Part shown: piece after piece, positions 19,757-29,345 of the stretch
How the letters are laid out: each line of letters opens with the position of its first letter
How positions within the stretch are numbered: position 1 is the stretch's first letter
DNA from: Prorocentrum cordatum
Taxonomy: Eukaryota; Sar; Dinophyceae; Prorocentrales; Prorocentraceae
Direction: 5' to 3'
Assembly (NCBI GenBank): GCA_963575745.1
Contig: CAUYUJ010003003.1
Location: forward strand, 300,577 to 364,576
Length of the DNA stretch: 64,000 bases
Notes under the pieces: generated by a model
What the model saw: only the letters and a program-made list of their open reading frames with translations
Database searches by the model: none
What the model was told of the DNA's origin: nothing
Position numbers and translations under genes: made by a program

Positions 19757-20530
19757 GCATCATCATCATCATCATCAGCATTATCATCCTCCTCCTCACC
19801 ATCATCGACCTTATCATCATCACAATCCGAATCATCATCCGTGTCAGCATCATCATCAACATCATCACCATCACCGATATCAACATCATCGTATTCAACA
19901 TAATCAACGTAATCCATCATCATCATCACACATGCCATCAGCATCATCACCGCCGTCATCATCACCATCATCATCGCTATCCTAATCATCAGAATCCTCC
20001 GCCTCCTCCTCCTCAACATCATCATCATCATCATCATGAGCATCATCATCATCATCATCACCATCACCATCATCAGCATCAGCATCATCATCAGCATCCT
20101 CATCCTCATCCTCATCCCCATCATCATCATCATCATCATCATCGGTAACATCAGCATCACAATCATCACTAGCAGCACCACCAGCATAGCCATCACCATC
20201 ATGTGCATCAACATCAACATCAATTTCGCCAACATTCGTTTTGTCATCCTGGTCATAACCGTGATCATCAGCAACATGACCAACATTGTTAACGACAGCA
20301 ACACAACAGCCTTCACCAATACCATCACAACGACCATCATCAACGCCATCAACATCATGGTCAGCATGATCGTCATGATCACCAGGACTATGCTCATAAT
20401 CATCAACCACATCAATAAAAGCCACCACCACCAGCATTACAATCCTCATCACCATCGTCACCATCATCACCATTGCCATCACCATCACCGCCAGCATCAC
20501 CATCCTCATCACAACCACGACCGACAATGA
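19531..20530 (+). repeat. 1-kb (CAT/CAG)n trinucleotide block
   Basis: CAG units, then CAT with interspersed CAG/CAC, becoming more degenerate to the right. All frames are open (poly-Met, poly-Asp, poly-His, poly-Ser, poly-Ile). Confidence 0.92.
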
Positions 20531-20799
20531 GCATCATCAAAACCATCATCATCGCCTACCTCATCGTTATCAACAACACCACCCTCCTTCGGAAGGCTTT
20601 CACGTCGGAAAGTCCCCAAAAGGCGCCTCCGAAGCGCTGGACCCACGATCTCCGAAGAAACATGGCTGTCGCTGAAATGTCACCACTGAAGAAGAGTTAT
20701 TCTTGGTCCGCCCACCCACTGCACCTCGCATGTTTTCAACTGGAGACCCTCTCCCAGGGCTCGCACCTTGCTTTTTATCAATGCAAGTCGCCAGGCTCA
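20531..20799. other. Unclassified stretch
   Basis: Moderate GC, no repeat family recognised and no long protein-like frame. Confidence 0.4.
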
Positions 20800-20807
20800 G
20801 ACCAGGC

Positions 20808-20988
20808 TTAAGCCGGGCGTGTCCCCTACACGGGGTTTTTCTACGAAAAAATTGACCAACCATACATCAAACAAATCCCAGACTACGCAAAAAATAATCC
20901 CCATACTAATTTTGGTATATTATATAATTATGTTTGGTTTTTTGTTCTTCGTCGGAAATCCACCTGTAGGGGAACAGGCCCGACTTAA
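20808..20988 (+). mobile_element. Family B element, 181 bp, with degenerate 8-bp target duplication
   Basis: TTAAGCCGGGCGTGTCCCCT to GGGGAACAGGCCCGACTTAA. Flanks GACCAGGC (20800-20807) and GACTAGGT (20989-20996) agree at 6 of 8 bases. The AT-rich centre lacks the perfect hairpin seen in other copies. Confidence 0.85.
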
Positions 20989-21279
20989 GACTAGGTCCCT
21001 GGCCCCCAAACTGCTTCAACAACAACTCCCGCCTAACACTCCCTCACAATGAGTCGGGCCCCCCCGCTCCCGCATGGGACTACTCGCGCTCTCGCCATTC
21101 TGGACTTGCGCTCTCGCCTTGGGCTTCCTTATCATGGCATTGGGAGTCGCGCTCTCGCCCCAGACTTCCTGGCGAATGAAGCGAGACTCATGCGTTCGCG
21201 ACCCGCCCGCCGGATCCGCCCGTAAAGATCCGCACGCCTGACCCGCCCGATCAGGCCCGCAGTCGCCCCTCGCTGCTTT
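20989..21279. other. Unclassified stretch
   Basis: Contains three CGCGCTCTCGCC-type direct motifs (about 21086-21160). No gene seen. Confidence 0.4.
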
Positions 21280-21520
21280 CAACCCGTTCCGCTGCCCCTC
21301 GCTGCCCCTCGCGATACCCCAGTCGGACTTGAAGACCCCGCCGCTGCCTTCGTGGCCTCCTCGACGCCCTCCGTGGTTCCGCTATTTGAGCCTCTCGATG
21401 CCGTTCGTGGACACGCGGTTGCCATTTGTGGCTCTCTCACTGACCTTCGTGGCCCCCACGTAACTCTTCGTGGCCCTCTCACTGCCCTTCCTGGCCCCTT
21501 TGCAGCCCTCAGTGGCCCCC
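21280..21520 (+). repeat. Degenerate 20-bp minisatellite (TTCGTGGCCCTCTCACTGCC)
   Basis: CGCTGCCCCT steps pass into units such as TTCGTGGCCCCCACGTAACT and TTCCTGGCCCCTTTGCAGCC. The minus-strand frame reads as repeating RATK/SERATNG-like motifs, which reflects the repeat. Confidence 0.7.
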
Positions 21521-21839
21521 TCCCGTGAAAGGGTTTCTCTGTTTTGGGGCGTCGTCCTCTGTCTTCTCCCTCGTTCCCTATTTTCCATGTTCCTCCTACC
21601 TCCCTTCCCCTACTTCCCCCCTCCTGCTCGCTTTCCATTGTGCAGTCCTTCTGTGCATTTACTTTATGTATATATATAGATGTAACCAAGAAACTTGCGT
21701 CAATTACGCGTGGCAAAGAAGAAAGATGTCCCCACCAAGGAAGTACGATCAAAGACGAAGAGGGCGGGTATCCAGGGCTTGGGAAGCACATCTTTATTGA
21801 CACGCACATAACAGCGAGCAGTCTTACAAGGAACTATGA

Positions 21840-21975
21840 TGTCAAATTAGTTAGGACCAGTGTGGTTAGTGTTGTTCGTGCTGTTGTTGGTGTCGTTATT
21901 GTTGTGAGTTTGGTTGTTGTTGTTGTTGTCATTGCTGTTGTTGTTGTCGTTATTGTGGTTCTGGTGTGTGTTGTT
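21840..21975 (+). repeat. (GTT)n tract
   Basis: GTTGTT with GTG and ATT variants, ending at the CCCTACCTAGG boundary motif. Confidence 0.85.
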
Positions 21976-22105
21976 CCCTACCTAGGCTCTGCCTAGAGGG
22001 TTCTTACTCTCTGTCTTAAAAGGGCCGGGCAGTGGACCTCGGCCCGGGCGGTTTCCCCAGGATCCGCCCCGCGGTTCCCCCAGTTGCGCTCCCTGGGTTC
22101 GCCCA
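21976..22105 (-). repeat. Composite repeat next to the AGCTA satellite, inverted copy
   Basis: Reverse complement of 159-275: CCCTACCTAGGCTCTGCC, then GGGCAGTGGACCTCGGCCCG, then GCGGTTCCCCCAG. Confidence 0.85.
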
Positions 22106-22555
22106 GCTTAGCTTGGCTAAGCTTAGCTTAGCTTAGCTTCGCTTATCTCATCTTAGCTCAGCTTAGCTTCGCTTAGCCTAGCTTAGCCTAGCCTAGCCCA
22201 GCTTGACTTAGCATACCTCATCTTAGCTTAGCTTACCTTACCTTACCTTGGCTTAGCATAGCTTAGCCTAGCTTAGTTTAGCTTAACACAACATAGCTGT
22301 GCTTACCTTAGCTCAGCTTAGCGCTGCATAGCGCAGCATAGCATTAACACAGCATAGCATAGCATAGCATAGCCACGCATAGCATAGCATAGCTCAGCAT
22401 AAGATAGCATAGCACAGCATATCATAGCATAGCATTGCTTCGCATAGCACAGCGCAGCATTGCATAGCATAACGCAGCACACCATCGCATAGCATAGCAT
22501 AGCATAGCACAGCACAGCATATCATAGCATATCATAGCATAGCGCAGGCAAAGCA
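22106..22555 (-). repeat. AGCTT/AGCAT pentanucleotide satellite
   Basis: About 210 bp of TAGCT-type units (22106-22320), then about 235 bp of ATAGC units. Inverted relative to 1-158. Confidence 0.95.
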
Positions 22556-22680
22556 ACAACGCAATCAAGCATAATCAACAACAAACGCAAAGCAAAAGCA
22601 ACAACGAAAGCAAAGGCAAAGACAAAAGCAGAGGCAAGAGCAGAAGCAAAGGCAATGCAACATGAACGCAACACCGATTC

Positions 22681-22885
22681 GAAAGTGTAGATGTAGATGT
22701 AGATGTAGGTGTAGGTGTAGGTGTGGATGTAGGTGTAGATGTAGATGTAGATGTATATGTAGATGTAGGTGTAGATGTAGATATAGATGTGAGTCTCGCT
22801 GTTGATGTTGATGTTGATGTAGATGTAGATGCAGGTGTAGATGTAAATGTAGCTGTCGGTGTAGATGTAGATGTTGCTCTCCTAC
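22681..22885 (+). repeat. (GTAGAT/GTAGGT)n hexanucleotide repeat
   Basis: Regular 6-bp units with GTTGAT variants. An open frame reads VDVDVDVG repeats. It ends 12 bp before a third copy of CCTAGGTAGGG. Confidence 0.9.
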
Positions 22886-22907
22886 ATGCTCCAACTCCTA
22901 GGTAGGG

Positions 22908-23770
22908 TCGCACTGGGATGATTATTGCTGTTGGTGTTCGTGTTGTTGGCGTTTGGATGGTCAATTGAAGCGCTTCTCCTCGCTTCCGGCCTCTCAGGAT
23001 CACTATCGAGTCCCAGGACCGATCATGGATCCACGAGATGTGGATACCACGCAGGATATACCGCGGGGATCGTTCAGCCTGGACCGACTGGCCGCCTTCG
23101 AAACGTCAGTTCGCGCCACATCGACCGATTCGGGGTCGCCGGCGGCGTCCAGCGTCGAACGCCGGCGGCGGGGCCGCTGGCGGTCGACACGACGGGACCC
23201 CACCCCCAGCGCACGCCCTGAGCAACCCGCGCGCCGATCCCCACAAGGACAGTCTGGCTATGGGCTTCCGGGTACTGTACGTGGCTCCCGCTCGAGGGCT
23301 TGCACGCGGTGGTCTGGTTCTGGTCGTTGGATGTGGTCAGTTTGGTTCGTGTGTCATTCTGTCGACGGCGTCGGCATCGTCGTGATCTCCCTCGGTACGG
23401 CGTTGGCGTGGGCCTTGCCCATGGTGCGGCGTCGTCGTGATCTCCCTCGGTGCGGTCTTCATTGCCTGCGTGCTCGTCCTGGTGGTCGGCACGTTGCTCA
23501 TGGAGCTCGTGGTGGAGGGCCTGCTCGAGGTGGATTGTTGAGCTCAAAAAATCCCAGCAAAGACAACGCCTCCAAAGGGGTGCGGGGAGGTGTCCCTGCC
23601 GAACCCTCCGCGAGACCGTCGGGACTCGGGGATGGACAGAACCCCCTTTCGTAAAACGTGGCTTAGCGAGAACGACCTGGGGCCCAAACCTGGCGGGCGC
23701 AAGCCTGCAACATGACGGCCGCGGCGCCCTCTCGAGAACAGACAACGGACAATCCACTAATCGACGTGCC
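22908..23770. other. Mostly single-copy stretch with a short membrane-like frame
   Basis: The least repetitive part of this region. 23383-23541 (plus) encodes a short frame ending ISLGAVFIACVLVLVVGTLL then MELVVEGLLEVDC and a stop, strongly hydrophobic. CGTCGTGATCTCCCTCGG occurs twice (about 23379 and 23431). A 233-residue plus frame (22953-23654) overlaps. No family recognised; coding status open. Confidence 0.25.
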
Positions 23771-23775
23771 AGGGT

Positions 23776-23938
23776 TGAAGGGGCCCACAAACACACAAAT
23801 AAATAAACACAAATAAAAATATCCCCCATATTTTCCCATATTTTCTGAGTTTTGTCTTCCCCCACCACTTCCCATATTTTCCCATATTCTCCTGGGGATC
23901 GACGATCAATAGTGTCTGTGCGTTTCTTCCCCTCCTGA
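23776..23938 (+). mobile_element. Family A element with target duplication AGGG(T/C)
   Basis: Complete copy. AGGGT at 23771-23775 and AGGGC at 23939-23943 agree at 4 of 5 bases. Confidence 0.87.
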
Positions 23939-23943
23939 AGGGC

Positions 23944-24479
23944 GGGGTGTCTGTCCACGCCCGAGGGGCATCGGCGGACGTGGGCGCGGCACGCGCCCCT
24001 CCGACGCGGGCGCGGGTGTCGGGCACCTCGCCGGGCGGCGCCCACAGGGGGAGGGGTGGCGCAAGGGGGGGGGAGGCCCCGAAGCAGAAGAGAGGGCGGG
24101 GCTCCCAAGCGAGCAGCAGGGCTGAACCTGAACGGTGTTTTCGTTTTCGTGGTGTCTTCGTTTTTTTTTCCATCGTCTTGTCTAGGCTCCGCCTTTCCCG
24201 CAGAACGAAGTCGAAACGAAAACGGCCCACGAAATTGCCAGAACACCGCTCAGGTGCACCCCTGGAAAGCAGGGGGGCTTCTCGGAAGCCCGCCCTGCTT
24301 CTAGGAAGCCTTCTTGGAAGAACAAAAGACGCCAGAAACAAAAATTTGCGACGCTCCGCGCGGATGTCTTGGGTCCAAACTGGACCCCCCTCACTGGCGC
24401 GCGGAGCGCGCCAAAGGCGGCGCCGGAGGCGGCGCCGGAGGGGCCCAGGCCCCCGGCCTGCCAGGATGCCCCCCAAACC
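23944..24479. other. Unclassified GC-rich stretch
   Basis: 24245-24315 has GAAAGCAGGGGGGCTTCTCG steps like family S. 24405-24445 has GGCGCCGGAGGC direct repeats. No gene seen. Confidence 0.4.
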
Positions 24480-24680
24480 TCATGTTGTCCCCATCGTACT
24501 CGAGGACCACATCCCAGCAATAATTTCCAGCACCTGGAAAAGTGTCGAAACAGTGCCGAAACAGTGTCGACCGGATGTCTCCCAGGGCCCGACGCGTGAA
24601 CACCCTCCAGATTCTGTACTTTCCTGGTGCTCGAAGTTCTTTCTGGTGACCCAGGCTACAGCCGGTTGGAACATCATAAC
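24480..24680 (+). mobile_element. Family E element, right end invaded by family A
   Basis: TCATGTTGTCCCCATCGTAC and GAGGACCACATCCCAGCAAT at the left, GTGTCGAAACAG steps at 11-bp spacing, and GGTTGGAACATCATAAC at the right. The outer ends are inverted (ATGTTG... against its complement in GGAACATCAT). The next base starts a family A element. Other copies: 37557-37937 and 39861-40040. Confidence 0.75.
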
Positions 24681-24854
24681 TGAAGGAAACTGGGACACAC
24701 AAATAAGCAGACACAGATGACCAGACTCCCCCACTAGTTTCCCATATGTTCCAGGTTCCTGCCTTTTTTCCCCCCCACTTCCCATATTTTTCCCATGTTT
24801 TCTGAGCGATCGACGAACCATTGCGTCTGTGTGTGTTTTTTTTTTCCCCTCTTG
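24681..24854 (+). mobile_element. Family A element, diverged right end
   Basis: TGAAGGAAACTGGGACACAC then diverged core; the end reads TTTCCCCTCTTGG rather than CCCCTCCTGA. It sits at the boundary of the family E element, so it inserted after E. No matching ATAAC is seen on the right. Confidence 0.7.
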
Positions 24855-24866
24855 GCTCAGGGAGTC

Positions 24867-25063
24867 GGGTCGGGCGAAAGGGGGGGATAGCAAAGGGGGG
24901 GTTTGAGAATCAGCTCACGTAGCTGATTTTCCCGGCGCCTCCCGGCGCCGGAGGCGCCCATGTATCGAGGAATGGGCCCCTCGGTGAGGCCGAAACCAGC
25001 TGCATGCAGCAAATTTCGTAACCCCCCCTTTCCCAATCCCCCCCTTTCGCCCGGCCCGACTCT
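24867..25063 (+). mobile_element. Family G foldback element
   Basis: Left end TCGGGTCGGGCGAAAGGGGG, right end CCCCCTTTCGCCCGGCCCGA, inverted, each with a further AAAGGGGGGG or CCCCCCCTTT. Inside: GAGAATCAGCTCACGTAGCT and GCCTCCCGGCGCC. The second copy is 57652-57842. A family A 3' half (CGATCGACGAACCATTGCGT) is duplicated on both sides (about 24806-24856 and 25064-25115), as if the element sits in a duplicated segment. Confidence 0.78.
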
Positions 25064-25139
25064 GAGCGATCGACGAACCATTGCGTCTGTGTGTTTTTTT
25101 CCCCTCTTGGCTCAGGGAGGCCGCCGCCCTCGCGTTCCG

Positions 25140-25252
25140 TCCCTCTTGAACGAAGCATTGCAAAAAAACGAAGGATTGCAAAAAGGATTGCAAAAAAACC
25201 CTCCGACGAAGGATTGCAATCAATCCTTCGTTTTTTTGCAATCCTTCGTTTT
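25140..25252. repeat. Hairpin of CGAAGGATTGCAAAAA repeats
   Basis: AAAAAACGAAGGATTGCAAA on the left pairs with TTTGCAATCCTTCGTTTT on the right. GGATTGCAATCAATCC at the centre is itself near-palindromic. CTTGGCTCAGGGAGGCCGCC flanks it on both sides (25108 and 25260). Confidence 0.85.
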
Positions 25253-25391
25253 TCCCCTCTTGGCTCAGGGAGGCCGCCGCCCTCGCGTTCCGTCCCTCTT
25301 CCCCCCCCCTTTGGGCGCCGCCGGCGCGCGGAGGCCGCTCTCTTCGGAGGAGGCTGCACAGAAGGAGCCCCAGGAGGCACTGATCTTAGGC

Positions 25392-25551
25392 TTAAAGTCG
25401 GGCCTGTCCCTCTACAGGGGGGGATATTCAAGAATAGCCAAAAATAGTCTGGGGACTATTTTTCATGATTTGTCTGACAGTGTTGGAATACGTGTTGGAT
25501 AGTGTATATTTTTCGTCGAACATCCCCCTGTAGGGGACACGCCCGACTGAA
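25392..25551 (+). mobile_element. Family B element with 8-bp target duplication TCTTAGG(C/T)
   Basis: TTAAAGTCGGGCCTGTCCCT to GGGGACACGCCCGACTGAA. TCTTAGGC at 25384-25391 and TCTTAGGT at 25552-25559. The centre is AAAAATAGTC-TGGG-GACTATTTTT, a perfect 10-bp hairpin. Confidence 0.92.
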
Positions 25552-25559
25552 TCTTAGGT

Positions 25560-25720
25560 CGGGCATGTCCCCCGACTGGCGGATGTCGGGCGACACATGA
25601 GACATGCTCCAAACCATACACCCCACAATGGTCAAACAGCTGTTCCAGACATCGTCCCCAGGCCATTCGTGACATCATCGTTTGTTGGAACATCCCTCCT
25701 GTAGAGGCACATGCCCGACT
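25560..25720 (+). mobile_element. Second family B element in tandem
   Basis: Begins CGGGCATGTCCC directly at the right duplication of the previous copy and ends CCTCCTGTAGAGGCACATGC then CCGACT. The interior is unlike other copies (no central hairpin), so it may be a chimaera. Confidence 0.7.
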
Positions 25721-25974
25721 TCACACACATGCACGAGCACAAACCCCACGACCCCCGATCTTTCCATGTTGGTTTGCTTTCCGTCTTCCCCCTACACGCT
25801 GGTCGGAAGAAGTGGATAGGAACATGAAGTGGGAAGGCGTTGGAAGTAGATTGGGCTTCCGCCCGCCCCCTGAGGAAGAGGGACGAAGGAAACTCGTCGA
25901 TCCCTGAGTAGGAAGGCGCCCAACGTAGATTGGGATCTGGGAGTCCAGAAAGACCTACTTTCAACGACCGGCGC
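25721..25974. other. Unclassified stretch
   Basis: GTAGATTGGG(C/A)TCC occurs twice (about 25848 and 25925). No gene seen. Confidence 0.4.
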
Positions 25975-26160
25975 GTATGTCCAATATGTTGGAGGGCGGA
26001 AAGATACGGATACGTGTTGTCCCCAGACCTCTCTTGGGGTGCGTTCTGACCAGAATTTCGAGGCGAATCCAGCGGTGACAACGAGGATTCCCCAGGAGGA
26101 CCAGGAAAGGCCGAAAACGAAGGGGGACAACACGTATCCTTACCTTTTTCTCCCCCGAAT
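25975..26160 (+). mobile_element. Family K element with 17-bp inverted repeat
   Basis: GGATACGTGTTGTCCCC (26008-26024) and its exact complement GGGGACAACACGTATCC (26123-26139) bracket a core with GGGGTGCGTTCTGACCAGAA and GCGAATCCAGCGGTGACAAC. The core recurs at 42180-42380 and 48746-48905. Confidence 0.78.
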
Positions 26161-27375
26161 ATGATCCGGCATCTCAGCGAAAATCGGCGCTCGCGCGTGC
26201 CTGTGCCTATTCTTCCTCGCTGGCGACAGGCGAGCTGGACCATCAGGGCGCGCGGTAAAAGACGCACGGGCCTCGGACGCCCCCGTGGAGCCCGCGGAGC
26301 GGCGCCCAGCGGGCCGCGGGAGGCCAAAAAACAGCAGAAGCGGCAAGGACGCAGAAGCTGCTCTTGGAAGCTCACACGTCCTGACGATGCCGTGCGCCTG
26401 TACGGTAAATCAAATGTCCCAATGACCTTTTTGTGTTTGATTCTTTCCAACAAAGAACACACATGGTTTCGTAACAACAATTGTCATGGAAGGTTTGCTG
26501 CGCCCGGGCGAATTCAGAGATAAACAAACAAACGAACGCTCCCAATTTTTTCATAAAGTGCTACTACCTAGCGGACTTCGCGCGCGCGCGTGTCGCAATC
26601 GTCCCACCGCGCTTGCGCTTGTTTGTTACAAGAAGTCTTTTCCTCAAGAGACAACGAGAAACACACGCGCGCGTTGTCGCGCGCGCGCGTGCCGACATCC
26701 TTCAAAAACCCTGGGCGTCGTAGGGATTCCAAAATTCGGGGCAACAATTTTCAAACAAGCCTGCGTTCGCACTCGTGCGATACCCTTCATGGAGCCATCA
26801 ACTGTTCATCAAACCTACCCCATTCTGCCAAGTGGGCTTTCGCGCCGCGTGCCGAAATCAATCGAATGCCCTTGTACGCGTGCTGGGGGGGGCACGATCC
26901 GTGTCAAAAAATACCATGCGGGCAACACTCGCGCGTCGGCCGCGCGCGCATATCAGACCCCGTCCAAAACCTCACTCGCCGACGCGTGGACGCCGTCATC
27001 GTCGCCGGCGTGATCAGCGTCGGCGCCGTCATTGGCCGCCCCTTCGTCGTTGTCATCATCGTCGCCAACATCGCTACGACCATCATCGTGTCTACCGTTC
27101 TCGACGATGCCATGATACCGTATTCACCCTAGTCGCCGACTCAGTATGAAGTGTCCGCTGGGATGTGCCCAGCGGTCAGCGCCACCGCGGCCGCGTCGGT
27201 CGCGCCAAACTAGCTGGCCGCTGCGCGCGCATGCTTGGGTCGGCGTGGCCGCAAAGATGCACCGACCAACGCCAAGCATGCATCGCAATCGCCACCGCAA
27301 GGGTTTTGTAAACCAAGTTGTGGGTGGGTGGGTGGGATGCTTGATGTAGCATGGGATGTGTCAACTCGTTTGTTA
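26161..27375. other. Stretch with alternating CG runs, no gene recognised
   Basis: Alternating purine-pyrimidine CGCGCGCG runs at about 26578-26592 and 26668-26688 may favour Z-DNA. Short direct motifs (CGCGCGTGTCGC, CGCGCGTGCCGA) recur. 26940-27110 has GTCGCCG/CATCATCG steps. Open frames are low in protein character. Confidence 0.45.
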
Positions 27376-27815
27376 AAACCACTTGCAACACATAGATTGC
27401 ACCGCGCGTGCTGATCAGCATCACACACTTGCACCACATAGGTTGCACCACAGAGATTGTAACACATAGATTGCACAACGTCGACCGCAGCGCAAATACA
27501 GAACAACGTATACATAGACATGTATTATGGTATAAGCTACACTTCCCGACATACCTTGCGCACCATAGGTTTGCACCTCATGTATTCCACAACATAGATG
27601 GCACCACTCGCACACACATTGCACCGTAGATAACCGTAGATACACAAATTGCAAAGCATTGTTGTTCCACACAGAAATGATCACACAAATTGCACCGTAG
27701 AGATTGCAACACACAAGTTACACAACATATATTGCACAGCATCGATTACCCATCAAAACTTGCACAACGTACTATCGTTATCGCTCCACAGAAATTGCAT
27801 CACATAGATGGCTCC
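27376..27815 (+). repeat. Degenerate minisatellite (CACATAGATTGCACCA)
   Basis: About 25 irregularly spaced units such as TTGCACCACATAGG, AACACATAGATTGCAC and AAATTGCACCGTAGA across 440 bp. Confidence 0.8.
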
Positions 27816-27975
27816 TCATAACTAGAGAGTGCCGCATCAATGGCTAGAAGCACGCAGTTTGAGGTGCACTCTGGCTGACATATTTTTGACATCTGACATC
27901 GTCAACTGGCCGAATATCAAGCAACGGGTAAAACTCAACGTGTCAACACAACGCACGCGCTTGCACCGCCGACTT

Positions 27976-28200
27976 GGGGATCCCAAGTCGGTGCGGTGAC
28001 AGACCGTGCGGTGACCTCAGAGTCCCGAAAAACCTCGTCGCTCGTCGCACGGCCCGTCACCATACGGCTCTGGGACCTTGGAGGCCAAGATCGCCCGAGA
28101 CGTCCTCAGGAAACGGGAACGGCACAAGTCTCCAAACCGTGCGGTCACCTCAAACCTCCACAAACTCATCACACCGTGTGGCCAGCACACCGTTGGGGGG
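27976..28200 (+). mobile_element. Family H element
   Basis: CGGTGCGGTGACAGACCGTG to GTGTGGCCAGCACACCGTT, colinear with 6008-6232. Confidence 0.75.
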
Positions 28201-28890
28201 GGGGGGGGGCCCGAGCCGACGCGCCCACGCGGGGCTGAACCTACCCGAACCCCTTGTGCGCGAAGTCCTTCGGCGAGGGGTCCACTGCCGGCTCTCTGTC
28301 CGCCTCGGGCGCGCAGAAGAGAGAGGGCCAGGAAGAGGGGGGGATTGTGCTGTGCTCCTGCTCGCTGATACTTGTCACGTGTGCGGAGCTGCGCTGTCCA
28401 TGCCGCGCTTTCCTGTGGCTTCGCTGCGTTCCTGCTCGCAACGCCCACTGCCAGAGGCGGCGGAGAGCTTGAGAGATCCACCTACCAAAAGAGGGCCAGG
28501 AAAAAGGGGGATTGTGCATCATGGCCCGTGGCGTGTGCGCCGACCAGGCGGGGAGGGGGCCAGGAACAGAGGGGGGCGCCAGGAGATCTTTGGTGCGCGG
28601 CGGTGGGGGGCCGCATGGGAGGTCACTCCGAGCAAGCCAAGCGCGCCAGCCACTGCTGGCGGGATCCCCGTGGGCCCGCACCACAAGCCACCACGGCGAA
28701 GGAAAACTCGTGCGCGCAGCCGAGAAGGGCCCATGAAATCCGCTGACCCCGTGACGCGTCTGGCCGTGAGACGCTTCCCCCCCGCACTTCCCCCCCACCG
28801 GGCCCCCAAACCAAGAATGTGATCCACACTCGGCCTCCGGCAGCCCCTGGCCGAACTCATCAGGAGGGTCCTGCCCTCCCTGGGCTCTCT
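28201..28890. other. GC-rich stretch with a small duplication
   Basis: AGAGGGCCAGGAA(G/A)AGGGGGATTG-type segments occur at about 28321 and 28490, and AGGGGGCCAGGAACAGAGGG at 28553. No gene recognised, although both strands are largely open. Confidence 0.45.
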
Positions 28891-28894
28891 TCGG

Positions 28895-29345
28895 AGCTCC
28901 AAGACCGCCCCCGGGGCCTCCCAGGAGGCCCCCAAGACGGTCCAAGAGGGCCCCAATTGCCAAAATATCGTTCCAAGTTGCCAAAGATGGCCCCATACGC
29001 ACTCGGATGCCTTCACGAGGCCCCCAAGAACGCCACGAGAAGCAAACATCGTTTCATTCTTTTCGGAAAATGATCGTCTGAGGTGACCTAAGAAGCCCCC
29101 GACAGAGTTTCAAGACGGCCCCAAAACGGACAAACAAGAAACCAAGATGACCACAAAGAACCCCAGAACGGCCCCAAGAGCGGGCCCCAAGGGGGAACCC
29201 GAACGATACGTCCTAGCTGTCGGCTTCAAGACGCCCCCAGGTTGTTCCGAGAAGCTCTCTGGAAACCCCTGGGAGGGGAACCCCAAGAGGGTCCCGAAAT
29301 GCCGCTCGGAGCCCCTGTGGAGGTCCTTAAGACGCCCTAAGAAGC
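28895..29345 (+). repeat. 10.5-bp-period CAAGANGGCC repeat block
   Basis: Units such as CAAGACGGTC, CAAGAGGGCCC and CAAGTTGCC at 9-12 bp steps, worn in places. First of many such blocks in the window. Confidence 0.85.

Noticed and set aside
24850-25270. Three CTCTTGGCTCAGGG motifs resembling the end of the spliced leader
   Set aside because: Only about nine bases agree and the upstream half of the leader is missing.
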